Assembly (NCBI GenBank): GCA_023231065.1
Contig: JALNWE010000060.1
Location: 1-18,698, forward strand
Direction of reading: 5' to 3'
Origin: Bacteroidales bacterium
GTDB taxonomy: Bacteria; Bacteroidota; Bacteroidia; Bacteroidales; FEN-979
Length of the DNA stretch: 18,698 bases
Under the pieces are notes generated by a model, which was given only the letters and a program-made list of their open reading frames with translations, did not search any database and had not been told where the DNA came from. Positions 1 through 8,600 of the stretch are shown here, piece by piece; the stretch's first letter is position 1; each line of letters begins with the position of its first letter. The translations under genes and the position numbers were made by a program.

Positions 1-36
1 AAAATGTTTATTTTTAATTATTTCTAAAGAAGAATT

Positions 37-1020
37 ATGAATGGCATAAGTATTTGTATTGTAAATTTTAATGGTGAAAACTATTTAGAACCCCTTTTAG
101 AATCAATCGAGAATAATTTCGTACTATTAAAAGATGCCTATGAAATACTTATTGTTGACAACAGCTCTACTGATAGATCGTTTAAAATAATTGAAGACGC
201 TAAAATAAAAAATGATAAAATATTATTATTCTTAAATCAAGCAAATGAAGGATTTGGTAAGGCTAATAATAAAATTGTTTCATATGCAAAATTCGACACC
301 ATTATGTTGTTGAATAATGATACCAAAATAATTGATTTAAGCCATATCATTCGTTATATGAACGAAAATAAATTTTGCGAAAATCAAATCCTTTCATGTA
401 CAATTTTAAACCCGGATAGAAGTAAACAAAAAAATGTATTTGCATTCCCTGTACTTTTTAAGGTCATTCTCGAATTATTTTTACTTAAAGCTTATATAAA
501 GCGTTTCGTGAAACTAAATAACATAAATGAAATTAAAAACAAATCAAATTTCTATTTCAGTGGATGTTTTTTTATTATATCAAAATCATTATTCAACTCA
601 GTTAATGGATTTAATGAACAATTTACTTTTTATCATGAAGAAGCGGACTTGTTTATGAGAATGAAGAGATTAAATCCTCAGAAGATTTATTTTGAAAATG
701 ATAAAATACTTCATTATGGTGGAGGAGGCAATTTGTCGGAGGATTCCTTTGTGAAATATTACCTAAACCTATATAGATTGTTTTATATCCATATAAATTC
801 CAATTTTCGATGGCTATTGAGGCCAATCTTTCTGGGGGGATTGACATTTCGTATTTTATTATGTCTTATGAATTTTCATATTCACTACTCACCATTTGAT
901 AATTTTTATAAATATGATAATGATAATAGCAGATTTACTTCGAGAGAAATTATAAAAATGCACATGTTGGTGTATAAATCGATAAAGACAAATTTTTTTT
1001 GCAAATTGCGCAACAATTGA
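37..1020 (+). CDS. Family 2 glycosyltransferase, rhamnosyltransferase-like
   Basis: This 327-residue protein is probably a cytoplasmic-face GT-A glycosyltransferase that transfers a sugar from an NDP-sugar to a growing surface glycan. The N-terminal strand ISICIVNFNG (residues 4-13) leads into the nucleotide-binding IVDNSSTD (39-46), then NEGFGKANN (70-78), a metal-binding LLNNDT (91-96) taking the place of DxD, and GCFFIISKSLF (176-186). HEEADLFMR (200-208) matches the catalytic-base E/D-D-x-D region of WbbL/RfbF-type rhamnosyltransferases. Length fits that family. The start is the ATG directly before the conserved first strand. The gene is strikingly AT-rich (10 of 60 bases are G/C at 1-60 and 19 of 60 at 241-300, against 32 of 60 at 2821-2880), so it may have been acquired separately from its neighbours. 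The donor sugar cannot be told from sequence. Confidence 0.9.
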   Translation: MNGISICIVNFNGENYLEPLLESIENNFVLLKDAYEILIVDNSSTDRSFKIIEDAKIKNDKILLFLNQANEGFGKANNKIVSYAKFDTIMLLNNDTKIIDLSHIIRYMNENKFCENQILSCTILNPDRSKQKNVFAFPVLFKVILELFLLKAYIKRFVKLNNINEIKNKSNFYFSGCFFIISKSLFNSVNGFNEQFTFYHEEADLFMRMKRLNPQKIYFENDKILHYGGGGNLSEDSFVKYYLNLYRLFYIHINSNFRWLLRPIFLGGLTFRILLCLMNFHIHYSPFDNFYKYDNDNSRFTSREIIKMHMLVYKSIKTNFFCKLRNN

Positions 1021-1332
1021 AAAGAAAATGCTCGTTCATTGAAACGTTTCGAAGAAAACCAGTTGGTAACCAATTATAACTACAAGGATAACCCTTAAGC
1101 AAAACTATTTTAACAGCTTGTACTTCCCAATTAATTTCGAAAATTTTCTTTTAAAACACTAACCGATGATTTTTTTCTTTTAAAACCCTAAAAGCATGCA
1201 ATCAGACTCTTCATTTACAAAATCAATCTCAATAAATCAAGGGGGACAGTGTGCTTATTTTTAAAATACGGAAATAGGTCAAATATAAAATAAGTTTAAG
1301 CTCAATAGAAAATTGATTTGTCAATAAGTTTC
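1021..1332. other. 312-base non-coding gap between the two glycosyltransferase genes
   Basis: No convincing gene lies here. The best ATG reading frames are at most 22 codons. The stretch is AT-rich like the gene on its left and changes to a more balanced composition at about 1320, so it marks a compositional boundary in the polysaccharide locus. It contains a 10-base perfect palindrome, gaaacgtttc, at 1041-1050, and a pair of 19-base direct repeats listed separately. No clear TAnnTTTG promoter element was found before the downstream gene. It could be a remnant of a lost gene or a junction left by gene exchange. Confidence 0.5.
1145..1192 (+). repeat. Two 19-base direct repeats, 29-base period
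   Basis: ttttcttttaaaacactaa at 1145-1163 and ttttcttttaaaaccctaa at 1174-1192 differ at one base (18 of 19 identical) and are separated by 10 bases. The low complexity of the T/A runs means that chance is possible. A duplicated protein-binding site or slippage product is the alternative. Confidence 0.5.
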
Positions 1333-2094
1333 ATGAAGATCTCCATTATCACGATCACACTCAACAGCGCACAGACGATTACCGATTGTATAGCTTCTGT
1401 CAACAATCAAACGTATAAGGATATCGAACATATCATTGTCGACGGGGGATCGGAGGATAATACAGTTAAACTTATCAGATCGCTCCCAAACCGGGTGAAA
1501 AACTTGGTTTCCGAACCAGACAAGGGTATTTATGATGCCATGAACAAGGGGATTTTGAGGGCTGCTGGAGATATCATAGGGATTTTGAACTCTGATGATT
1601 TTTATGCTTCAGATCATATTCTGGAACATGTTGCCTGCGCTTTTGCGGAAACCGGATGTGATTCATTATATGGCAACCTGAATTATGTGTCTGCCATAAA
1701 TACTCAAAAAGTTATACGCTACTGGAAAAGTTCCAGGTTCGTACCCGGAAGTTTTGCCAAAGGATGGCACCCCCCGCATCCAACCTTTTTTGTCCGCAGG
1801 GAAATTTATCAGAAGTATGGATTTTTTGATACTTCATTACAAGTATCGGCCGACTTTGAGCTGATGTTACGCTTACTCGAGAAAATCAAGATAAGCTCTT
1901 TTTACCTGGATGAGGTTATCGTCAATATGAGAATGGGAGGTGAAAGCTCAGGTTCGTTGGCCAATATTCTTAAGGGTAATAAAAATGTCCTGAAAGCTTT
2001 CAAAAAAAATAAAATTCCTGTATCGCCGTTTTATCTTTTCCTGCGGTTTGCCCCCAAGATCAGGGAATTTTTCAGTCATCCGCCGACAGATTGA
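1333..2094 (+). CDS. Family 2 glycosyltransferase, WcaA-like
   Basis: This 253-residue GT-A glycosyltransferase should add one sugar to a lipid-linked surface glycan. From the chosen ATG, MKISIITITLNS (1-12) is the canonical first strand. It is followed by HIIVDGGSEDNT (33-44), SEPDKGIYDAMNKG (60-73) and the metal-binding ILNSDDFY (84-91). The acceptor-side motif HPPHPTFFVRREIY (146-159) and VSADFELMLRL (171-181), with the catalytic acidic residues, complete the family pattern. An in-frame TTG at 1318 would add five residues (MSISF), but the ATG at 1333 places the first beta-strand exactly at the N terminus as in relatives, so I prefer it. The gene ends with tandem stops TGA TAA, 69 bases before the polymerase/ligase gene. 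The two are likely co-transcribed. Composition is much less AT-rich than the glycosyltransferase at 37. Confidence 0.9.
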   Translation: MKISIITITLNSAQTITDCIASVNNQTYKDIEHIIVDGGSEDNTVKLIRSLPNRVKNLVSEPDKGIYDAMNKGILRAAGDIIGILNSDDFYASDHILEHVACAFAETGCDSLYGNLNYVSAINTQKVIRYWKSSRFVPGSFAKGWHPPHPTFFVRREIYQKYGFFDTSLQVSADFELMLRLLEKIKISSFYLDEVIVNMRMGGESSGSLANILKGNKNVLKAFKKNKIPVSPFYLFLRFAPKIREFFSHPPTD

Positions 2095-2163
2095 TAAAAA
2101 AAGATACTTTCGTTGTAAAATGAAAAATTTGACTTTCGGAGTCGGCTCAAAATATGATAAAAA

Positions 2164-4473
2164 ATGAATAACAAATATAAAACGATCAAAGGAAAAAATG
2201 TTAAGGGGAAGAATACGAAATCATCCCCGGCAAACCATTTGGCAGTTTCCATTTTTCCCTACACCCTTCTCCTGCTTGCTTATGGCTTTGTGACGGTGCT
2301 TACGCCCAACCTGGACACCTTGGATTCAAATGGCCCGAAATTTCTGTCTTTGGCCATTCTTAACCTGGTCGGTTTTACTTTTATCTTGTCGCGGAAGGAA
2401 TTCCGGCGAAATAACGACCTTCAATGGATTTTTTTCAGGAACCCGGTTGGCATCGTCTATTCCCTCTTCCTGGTTGTTGCCTTGCTTTCCTTTGTAAATG
2501 CCCTCAACCTTTTTGAATCGATCATCAATTTTTCAAAGCTGATCACGCTCTTTACCACAGCTTATGTTGTTTCGGTCATCCTTCGCGTCAACAAAAAAAG
2601 CCTGACCTATCTCGCAACGGCGCTTTCATTGTTGTTGATTTTTGACAGCCTCACGGTTTTTTATAACATCATGGAGTCGGTCCTCGCGGGAAAGGGCCCT
2701 TCCATATTTGAGATCAAATCGGTTTATTCCAATAAAAATATCCTTTCCGCCTCCATTTTTGTTAAGATTCCATTTGCCCTGTGGTTGCTGACCTTTGAAA
2801 AAAAATGGCTAAAAGTTGTCGGCGTTGTTTCACTTTTTTGCGCTTTGCTGGCCACCCTCTTCATGAGCACGCGGGCATTTTATATCGGTTCGATCATGCT
2901 GGCTATCGTCTATGTGCTCTTCAAAGCCATACAATACCACCGAAAGCAACAAAAAAGGAAACTCATCACCCTTCTGGTTTCGGTATCGGCTTTAATCATT
3001 GCAGTTTTCCTTATATTCAATTACACGATTAAATATATATATCCAAATACCAACAAGGATGCCTACACGGTTGATTTCTTCACCCGGTTAAAAACCATCG
3101 GTGGAGGGGAAGCGGGACGGTTCAAAGCCTGGAACAATTCCTTAAAGCTGATCAGGGAGCATCCTGTACTTGGCGTAGGTACCGGCAACTGGAAAGTAGA
3201 GGTCCTGAAATATGAAAACCTTACCAGCCCTGATTATATATATTTGTATAAAGGCCATAATGATTTTTTAGAGACTGCCGCGGAAACGGGTATTACAGGC
3301 GGGATCCTCTTTGTTGCCATTTTTATTTTAATCGGTTCCAATTTCATCCTTGCTTTTTTTCGAAAAGGATCTACCGAAGAAAGCTATAAATACCTCTTTC
3401 TTCCTGCTTTCGGACTTTTCTGTTATTTCTTCGATGCCTTTTTTAACTTCCCGGCCGACCGGCCCGAGATCTGTTCCCTCTTTGCCCTCTTTGTTGGCGC
3501 CGGAACCGCTTTCACCTCATCCCCTGGCCCTTCCCCTCAAGGAGAAGGGAGGATCCGGCGCCCGGCGTCCAATCTCATAATACTTATGTTTTTAATCCTT
3601 ACGGCAGGCGCTATCTATGTTTTTTATGAGAACTTCATTTCTCTCAAACTCCAGCGCATTATCAAGGATGAGCAGATCATGGGGGCGCTGACCTCGCCGG
3701 CGGATAAGTTTTTAAAGGAATTCCCGGCCCTGCCCGATATCAATATCCAATGTGAGCCCATTGCCGTTCAAAAAGCACGTTATCTTTTCAACGAAAACAG
3801 GTTCAGGGAGATCATCGATGTGCTGAAATACGATAAATCAAGTCCTTACGATACCCGTCCGGAATTTTTCCTGGCCGTGGCTTATTCCAAATTAAACATG
3901 CCCGACAGCGCGATCTATTATTATAACATGGTATTCCGGCAAAAACCAATCTTTGCCAATAACATCACAAATATGTCGATCGAACTGGAAAAGAAGGGCA
4001 AGTACCAGGAGGGGCTGGATATAATCAATTCTTACATTGAAAAAGCCAATAAAGCCGGGTTGCCTTTAGATGCCGTGGTTTTAAAGCAAAAGAAAAATTT
4101 CGAAGAGAAGCTGATGGTCAAACGGGTGGAAAGTTTGTTTGTATCAGCCTTTGCCGCTTATGAGAAAAAGGATTATAAAACAGCCGAAAAATTGTTTTCG
4201 GAAGTGATTGCCAAAGAGCCGGATCTTCTATTAGCTTATGATTACCGCTCATTCTGCAATTTTTTTAACAAAAACTATCAGAGAAGTATTGAGGATATCA
4301 ATAAGGTTTTTACCAGTGGGGAGCAAAAATCGAACCTCCTCAACCTGAGAGGGGTCAACTACCAGATGTTGGGGAATTTAGATGCTGCCTGCGCCGATTT
4401 TGACGCGGCCGGGAAGATGGGCGATAAGGACGGGACCAACAATTATGAAAAGTTCTGCCGAAAAGGTAAATGA
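2164..4473 (+). CDS. O-antigen ligase/polymerase (Wzy/WaaL-type) fused to C-terminal TPR-like repeats
   Basis: This 769-residue inner-membrane protein probably polymerises O-units or ligates a finished glycan to its carrier on the periplasmic face. About twelve hydrophobic segments span residues 26-490 (for example 26-47, 60-76, 95-113, 216-235, 267-287, 378-399). The large periplasmic loop carries the Wzy_C/O-antigen ligase pattern GRFKAWNNSLKLIREHP (318-334), LGVGTGNW (336-343) and HNDFLETAAETGI (365-377), whose His365 and the Arg319 region are the expected functional residues. Residues 530-769 are helical TPR-like repeats (AVAYSKL..SAIYYYN at 571-588, AAYEKKDYKTAEKLFSEVI at 664-682, LRGVNYQMLGNLDAACADF at 728-746), a common fusion in Bacteroidota. 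Residues about 452-468 are encoded by a palindromic repeat inserted in frame before the last membrane segment. Ligase and polymerase cannot be separated by sequence alone. Confidence 0.85.
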   Translation: MNNKYKTIKGKNVKGKNTKSSPANHLAVSIFPYTLLLLAYGFVTVLTPNLDTLDSNGPKFLSLAILNLVGFTFILSRKEFRRNNDLQWIFFRNPVGIVYSLFLVVALLSFVNALNLFESIINFSKLITLFTTAYVVSVILRVNKKSLTYLATALSLLLIFDSLTVFYNIMESVLAGKGPSIFEIKSVYSNKNILSASIFVKIPFALWLLTFEKKWLKVVGVVSLFCALLATLFMSTRAFYIGSIMLAIVYVLFKAIQYHRKQQKRKLITLLVSVSALIIAVFLIFNYTIKYIYPNTNKDAYTVDFFTRLKTIGGGEAGRFKAWNNSLKLIREHPVLGVGTGNWKVEVLKYENLTSPDYIYLYKGHNDFLETAAETGITGGILFVAIFILIGSNFILAFFRKGSTEESYKYLFLPAFGLFCYFFDAFFNFPADRPEICSLFALFVGAGTAFTSSPGPSPQGEGRIRRPASNLIILMFLILTAGAIYVFYENFISLKLQRIIKDEQIMGALTSPADKFLKEFPALPDINIQCEPIAVQKARYLFNENRFREIIDVLKYDKSSPYDTRPEFFLAVAYSKLNMPDSAIYYYNMVFRQKPIFANNITNMSIELEKKGKYQEGLDIINSYIEKANKAGLPLDAVVLKQKKNFEEKLMVKRVESLFVSAFAAYEKKDYKTAEKLFSEVIAKEPDLLLAYDYRSFCNFFNKNYQRSIEDINKVFTSGEQKSNLLNLRGVNYQMLGNLDAACADFDAAGKMGDKDGTNNYEKFCRKGK
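3517..3570 (+). repeat. Palindromic repeat element (REP/MITE-like) embedded in frame in the polymerase/ligase gene
   Basis: The core is an imperfect inverted repeat, cccttcccc at 3528-3536 and ggagaaggg at 3541-3549, with loop tcaa and one mismatch. It sits inside a C-rich then G-rich stretch (cctcatcccctggcccttc on the left). It is translated as SSPGPSPQGEGRIRRP (452-467), a low-complexity Pro/Gly/Arg-rich peptide out of keeping with the flanking membrane segments. The same kind of SPGPSPQGEGR peptide is, to my knowledge, read from dispersed palindromic repeats in many unrelated bacterial proteins. The outer boundaries given here are approximate. Confidence 0.6.
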
Positions 4474-4510
4474 TAGGATGGGTCTCGCGAAAACCTCGTT
4501 AAATTTATGA

Positions 4511-5176
4511 TCAGTTGAGCATCAGTCCCATGTCGGTAGCCACTTTTACCATTTGAGCGGTGTTGCGTACCTGAAGCTTTTTCAGGATATTGGTTTTATG
4601 CCTTTCGACCGTCTTGACGCTGATAAACAATTTTTCAGCAATTTCTTTGGATAGAAAGCCATCGGCCAGGAATTGGATGATCTCCATTTCACGGGAGGTC
4701 AGCGCCGAAGGATCTGGAAGTTCTTCCCCGGAAGCGTCGGTGGCAATAAATGTCATCATAGCCGACCGGGAAATATCTTCCGATAAATGGATGCCCCCTT
4801 CAAAAACAGTATTGATCGCCTTTTCCAGTTCAAGTTCTGTTGCGTTTTTCGATAAAAACCCTTTTGCCCCGGACCGGAACATTTTTTTAATAAACACGGG
4901 ATGATCATGACAGGAAAGGACGATAACCTTGACCCAAGGCATCTTTTCATCGATAATCCGGGTGGTCTCCATCCCGTTCATTTTTGGCATACTGATATCC
5001 ATCAGCACAATGTCGGGTTTTTCGCTTTCTAATTGTTTTAGAAGTTCAAGGCCGTTGAGGGCTGTCCCAACGACTTCGATATTGTCGATGGAATTGACCA
5101 AACCGGCCAACGATTGGAGAATGATCGCCTGATCTTCGGCGATCATGACTTTGATGGTTTTTTTCTTAGGTTGCAT
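4511..5176 (-). CDS. NarL/LuxR-family response regulator
   Basis: This 221-residue two-component response regulator is expected to bind DNA after phosphorylation. The receiver domain (8-125) has the acidic pair Glu14-Asp15, the phosphoacceptor Asp60 in VLMDISMPKMNG (57-68), Ser88 in VIVLSCHDHP (84-93) and Lys110 in GFLSKN (106-111). The C-terminal LuxR-type helix-turn-helix starts at LTSREMEIIQFLADG, and KEIAEKLFISVKTVERHKTN is the DNA-recognition unit. No histidine kinase is present in the window, so the partner is encoded elsewhere. The gene is convergent with the polymerase/ligase gene (37 bases between stops) and divergent from the 2993-residue adhesin gene across 448 bases. It could therefore regulate either the adhesin or the polysaccharide genes, but no binding site is proven. 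A weak aagga sits upstream of the ATG on the - strand. Confidence 0.93.
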   Translation of the reverse strand: MQPKKKTIKVMIAEDQAIILQSLAGLVNSIDNIEVVGTALNGLELLKQLESEKPDIVLMDISMPKMNGMETTRIIDEKMPWVKVIVLSCHDHPVFIKKMFRSGAKGFLSKNATELELEKAINTVFEGGIHLSEDISRSAMMTFIATDASGEELPDPSALTSREMEIIQFLADGFLSKEIAEKLFISVKTVERHKTNILKKLQVRNTAQMVKVATDMGLMLN

Positions 5177-5251
5177 CGCGTTAGTTTCCTTGTGTAAAAA
5201 TAGTTGAAATTTTTTGAAACTTTTTCTAATTTTCAGCGTATAAATTGAAGT

Positions 5252-5287
5252 ATTGGAATTCGTTATTAAAATATTATGGTACTTTTG
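5252..5287 (+). promoter_or_regulatory. Candidate Bacteroidota sigma-ABfr promoter
   Basis: tacttttg at 5280-5287 matches the Bacteroidota -7 consensus TAnnTTTG at every fixed position. The best -33 partner, attg at 5252-5255, is 24 bases upstream, which is longer than the usual spacing of about 19-21, so the upstream half is weak. Transcription would start near 5294, about 330 bases before the adhesin ATG and about 20 before the short ORF at 5315. Confidence 0.4.
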
Positions 5288-5314
5288 CTATGATTTTTTT
5301 TTAATACATTAACT

Positions 5315-5443
5315 ATGGCTGATATTTCTGGTGCCTGTTTATGGAAAGAAAAGAATAAAATTCAATTCAGGCAAATGTACGTAAAAAACGACATATTCTG
5401 TGGGGAAAACTCCAAAATTCATAATTATTTTAATAAATTGTGA
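5315..5443 (+). CDS. Possible 42-residue small protein, unknown
   Basis: An ATG-to-TGA frame of 42 codons begins with MADISGACLWKEKNK and ends with HNYFNKL. It has two cysteines, a Lys-rich composition, no hydrophobic segment and no family that I recognise. It follows the candidate promoter at 5280 by a plausible short leader and is followed 87 bases later by a hairpin-T5 structure, which together resemble a complete small transcription unit. Against it, in AT-rich DNA a frame of this length can occur by chance, and no ribosome binding site is seen. It may simply be part of the adhesin leader. Confidence 0.22.
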   Translation: MADISGACLWKEKNKIQFRQMYVKNDIFCGENSKIHNYFNKL

Positions 5444-5530
5444 ATATTTTGGATAAGTTTGCACTAATTTAGATAAAATTTAGGAAAGAACATGAATGGT
5501 TTATATCTTTCTTTTTCAATTCATTATGAA

Positions 5531-5552
5531 AGCGGGTGAACCCGCTGTTTTT
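5531..5552 (+). terminator. Hairpin with T tract (intrinsic terminator or attenuator)
   Basis: agcgggt (5531-5537) pairs perfectly with acccgct (5540-5546) around ga; the realistic fold is six pairs closing a tgaa loop. The sequence g then ttttt (5548-5552) follows. It is 72 bases upstream of the adhesin ATG and on the same strand, so it could end the short upstream transcript, attenuate the adhesin gene, or stabilise its leader. The stem is short for a strong terminator. Confidence 0.5.
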
Positions 5553-5624
5553 ACTTTATAACTAATTTAAAACCACATATATAGCCTGAAATATTTATAA
5601 CAATCATCATCTAAACTAATAAAC

Positions 5625-8600
5625 ATGGAGACATTCTACAAAAAAAGATTAAAACTGAGGGATTTATTAAAGGTACCACCTTTAATACTGCTCTTGTTAA
5701 CCGTCGCATTCGGTTATAATGCATCTGCGCAAAATTATAGTCCGCTTGCTCAAACAACGGCTGAAATATTTGTCAGCCCTGCCAGCATGTGTTCCGGATC
5801 TATGGCTACATTTACTTTAACCATAACCGGCGCCACTTCGGGTACGTTTACTATAACCTGGGCCTCGAGTGGGATCGGGGTAGGTTCCGGGGCTACTATG
5901 TCCGGAACTATAACAACCGATCCAACGACCTTTGATGTATGGACTTACACAGGAACCCTCCTTGGCGCCACTAATGTTACTATTAGCGATTTTTATTGGA
6001 GTGGGGGAAGCTGTATTATCGGCGCCAACAGTACCGCAACTGTTGATGTTTCAGTTGTTCCTGATGCAAATTTTCATTATTCTGCCGATTTATTCTGTTC
6101 TGATGACACAGACCCAACGCCAATTTTTGAAGATCTGGCTGAAGCCGGTACCTTTACCGCAGAACCAGCTGGATTGGTATTTGTAAGTCCCTCAACCGGG
6201 GAAATTGATTTATCTGCTTCTACGGCCAATACTTATACCGTAACCAACACGGTTGACGGAACAGGCGTTTGTGCCGGTCAATCGAAAACCGACTATTTTG
6301 TCGTTGAAATCAATGCTGTTGTCGGTAACCCCACGGCCATTGTGGGATCCACATCCATTTGCGCGGGGACTGCTTCATCTACTTATAGTACCACCGCTGC
6401 CGATGCAACAAGCTATTCCTGGTCTATTACATCTACGCCATCAGGAATCGGAACCATTACCGACCCAACCGCTAATCCGGTGACAGTAGATTGGACTGGC
6501 GATCCCGGAACTGCTACTATAACAGTGGAAGCTGCAAACGAATGCGGGATATCAAGCCCGACTTCAGCGCTTGTCACTGTCAATGCACTACCGACCGCTA
6601 CTATCAGTGGCGCACTTACCATTTGTGATGGATCCTCGGCCGACCTAAGTGTTGCGTTGACCGGGACCCAACCTTTCGCGTTTATATATACAGATGGGAC
6701 CACGCCGGTTCCTGTAAGCGGGATTACTACCAGCACTTATACCCTTACAGTTTCCCCTACCTCAAGTAAAACTTACAACCTCACAAGTGTAACCGATGCT
6801 ACGACTTGTTCTGGCACGGTGACTGGTACTGCGACGGTAACAGTCAATCCGAAACCCAGCGCTATACTTACCCTTAATTCAGGATCCCCTTCAACTATAT
6901 GTGAAGGGACCAGCACGACATTAAGCGTAGCGCTTACCGGAACGCCCAACTGGTCGATAACCTATACGGATGGGACAACACCTGTTACTGTCACTGATAT
7001 CGCGACGAGCCCTTATACATTTGGGGTTAGTCCTACTTCCAGTATAACTTATACCATTACCAACGTAACTGATGGTAATGGATGTTCGAATATCGGATCT
7101 GGCAGTGTACTAATTACTGTAAACCCAAAACCCATCGTTGTTCTTACGCATCATCCGGAACCGGTTTGTGATGGAGATACCCTTTACATGAATGTTACAC
7201 CGACCGACATGGTTAGATATGACTGGACTGGCCCCGGTGGCTTCGCAAGTACCACTACTGTTAACTATTTTGTACTTGCCCCGATGCATGCCACCAATGC
7301 TGGTACATATACTGTTGTTGTGACCGATAGCCACACTTGTCAGGGGACCGCTACAACAACAGTAACTGTTGTTGAAAATGTTGGTCATCCGATTCCCATT
7401 GTCACACCTCCTACCATTTGCCAGGGGACGGCTTTTTCACCATTCGCTACCTATGCTGCCAATGCGGCAACATATAGCTGGGCCGTAACGCCTGCTTCTG
7501 CCGGTACATTTACCCCAACGGCTACAACGAACATAGGCATTGTTTTCTTGGACTGGGATCCTGCCTTTTACGGCACGGCCACCATTACGGTAACGGCCTC
7601 CAATTCATGTGGGACTTCCACGCCGACCGAAACAGCGGTTGTTGTCAATCAAATGCCAACCGCATCCATTGTTTATGATCGCACTCCTTACTGTAGCGAT
7701 GGCGGAACTGCCAGCGTTACTTTAACAGGAACCGGTCCTTACACGGGTGGAATTTATACTGCATCGGATGGATTGCCCATTGATGCTGCTACAGGGACAG
7801 TTACCCTGACGGCATCTTATGTAGGAACTTATACAGTAACGTACACCCTGGAGCCAGCGTCGCCCTGTTCAACGGTTGTCGCACAAACCAATATAACGAT
7901 TACCCTGAAGCCTACTGCAAGTATTGCATATACAGGTGTTTCATACTGTAGCAATGCAGGAACGGCAACGGTTACCATTTCCGGTACCGGCGCTTACGAG
8001 GGTGGAACCTTTACCGCATCACCTTCCGGTCTTGACATCAATGCTTCAACGGGTGAGGTGACCCTGGCATCAAGTACGGCCAATACTTATGTTGTTACCT
8101 ATACAACACCTGCCGCTGGCGGTTGTTCAGCCGCGACAGCAACAGCATCCATTACGGTTACATTGATGCCGGCCCCTGCCATCGTTTATAGCGGAACTCC
8201 TTATTGTTCTGATGAAGGGGTTGCCGAAGTAACGCTGACCGGAACAGGCGTCGTTACGGGTGGAACTTACGATGTATGTGCTACAGAAACTGGTGGATTG
8301 GTCATAGATCATACTACCGGCGCTGTTAACCTGGCCCTAAGCACACCCCACACGTATGTTGTTTGTTATACAATTCCTGCCAGAGGTGGCTGTGAAGCGA
8401 TAACTGCAACGGCTACCATTACCATTACACAAAAACCAAGCGTTGCCATCTCTTATGATGGGACTCCTTATTGTTCAGACAGGGATCCAGCAACGGTTAC
8501 CTTTAGTGGGGGAACCGGCGCCTGGACAGGTGGGATATTCAGCGCTCCTGCTGGCCTGGATATCAACAGTACATCAGGAACAGTTACGATAACAACCAGT

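Larger units (their letters stand above)
5177..5624. other. 448-base divergent intergenic region before the giant adhesin gene
   Basis: This AT-rich region separates the divergent response-regulator and adhesin genes and should hold promoters for both. Visible on the + strand are a perfect TAnnTTTG element (5280-5287), a possible 42-codon ORF (5315-5443) and a hairpin followed by five T (5531-5552). Together they could form a small separate transcription unit or a long leader with an attenuator. No confident promoter for the - strand gene could be assigned. Confidence 0.5.

Noticed and set aside
1318..1332. TTG start giving five extra residues on the second glycosyltransferase
   Set aside because: The ATG at 1333 begins exactly at the conserved first strand of the family, and no ribosome binding site favours the TTG.
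3350..3580. 76-codon + strand frame rich in Pro/Leu/Ser overlapping the polymerase/ligase gene
   Set aside because: Its distinctive C-terminal part is just the palindromic repeat read in another frame.
4474..4510. A bidirectional terminator between the convergent polymerase/ligase and regulator genes
   Set aside because: Only short, weak inverted matches are present, with no stable stem and T tract.
4590..4904. 104-codon + strand frame overlapping the response regulator
   Set aside because: It lies opposite a gene with all its family motifs and has no recognisable domain.
5448..5472. tttg and taatttag as a second promoter for the giant gene
   Set aside because: The -7 element has a mismatch and the spacing of 13 bases is too short for the Bacteroidota consensus.
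6413..6736. 107-codon open frame on the - strand inside the giant gene, and similar antisense frames at 10886-11152 and 14042-14263
   Set aside because: These are shadows of the Thr/Val/Ser-rich repeats. The + strand frame has clear domain content, and these have none.
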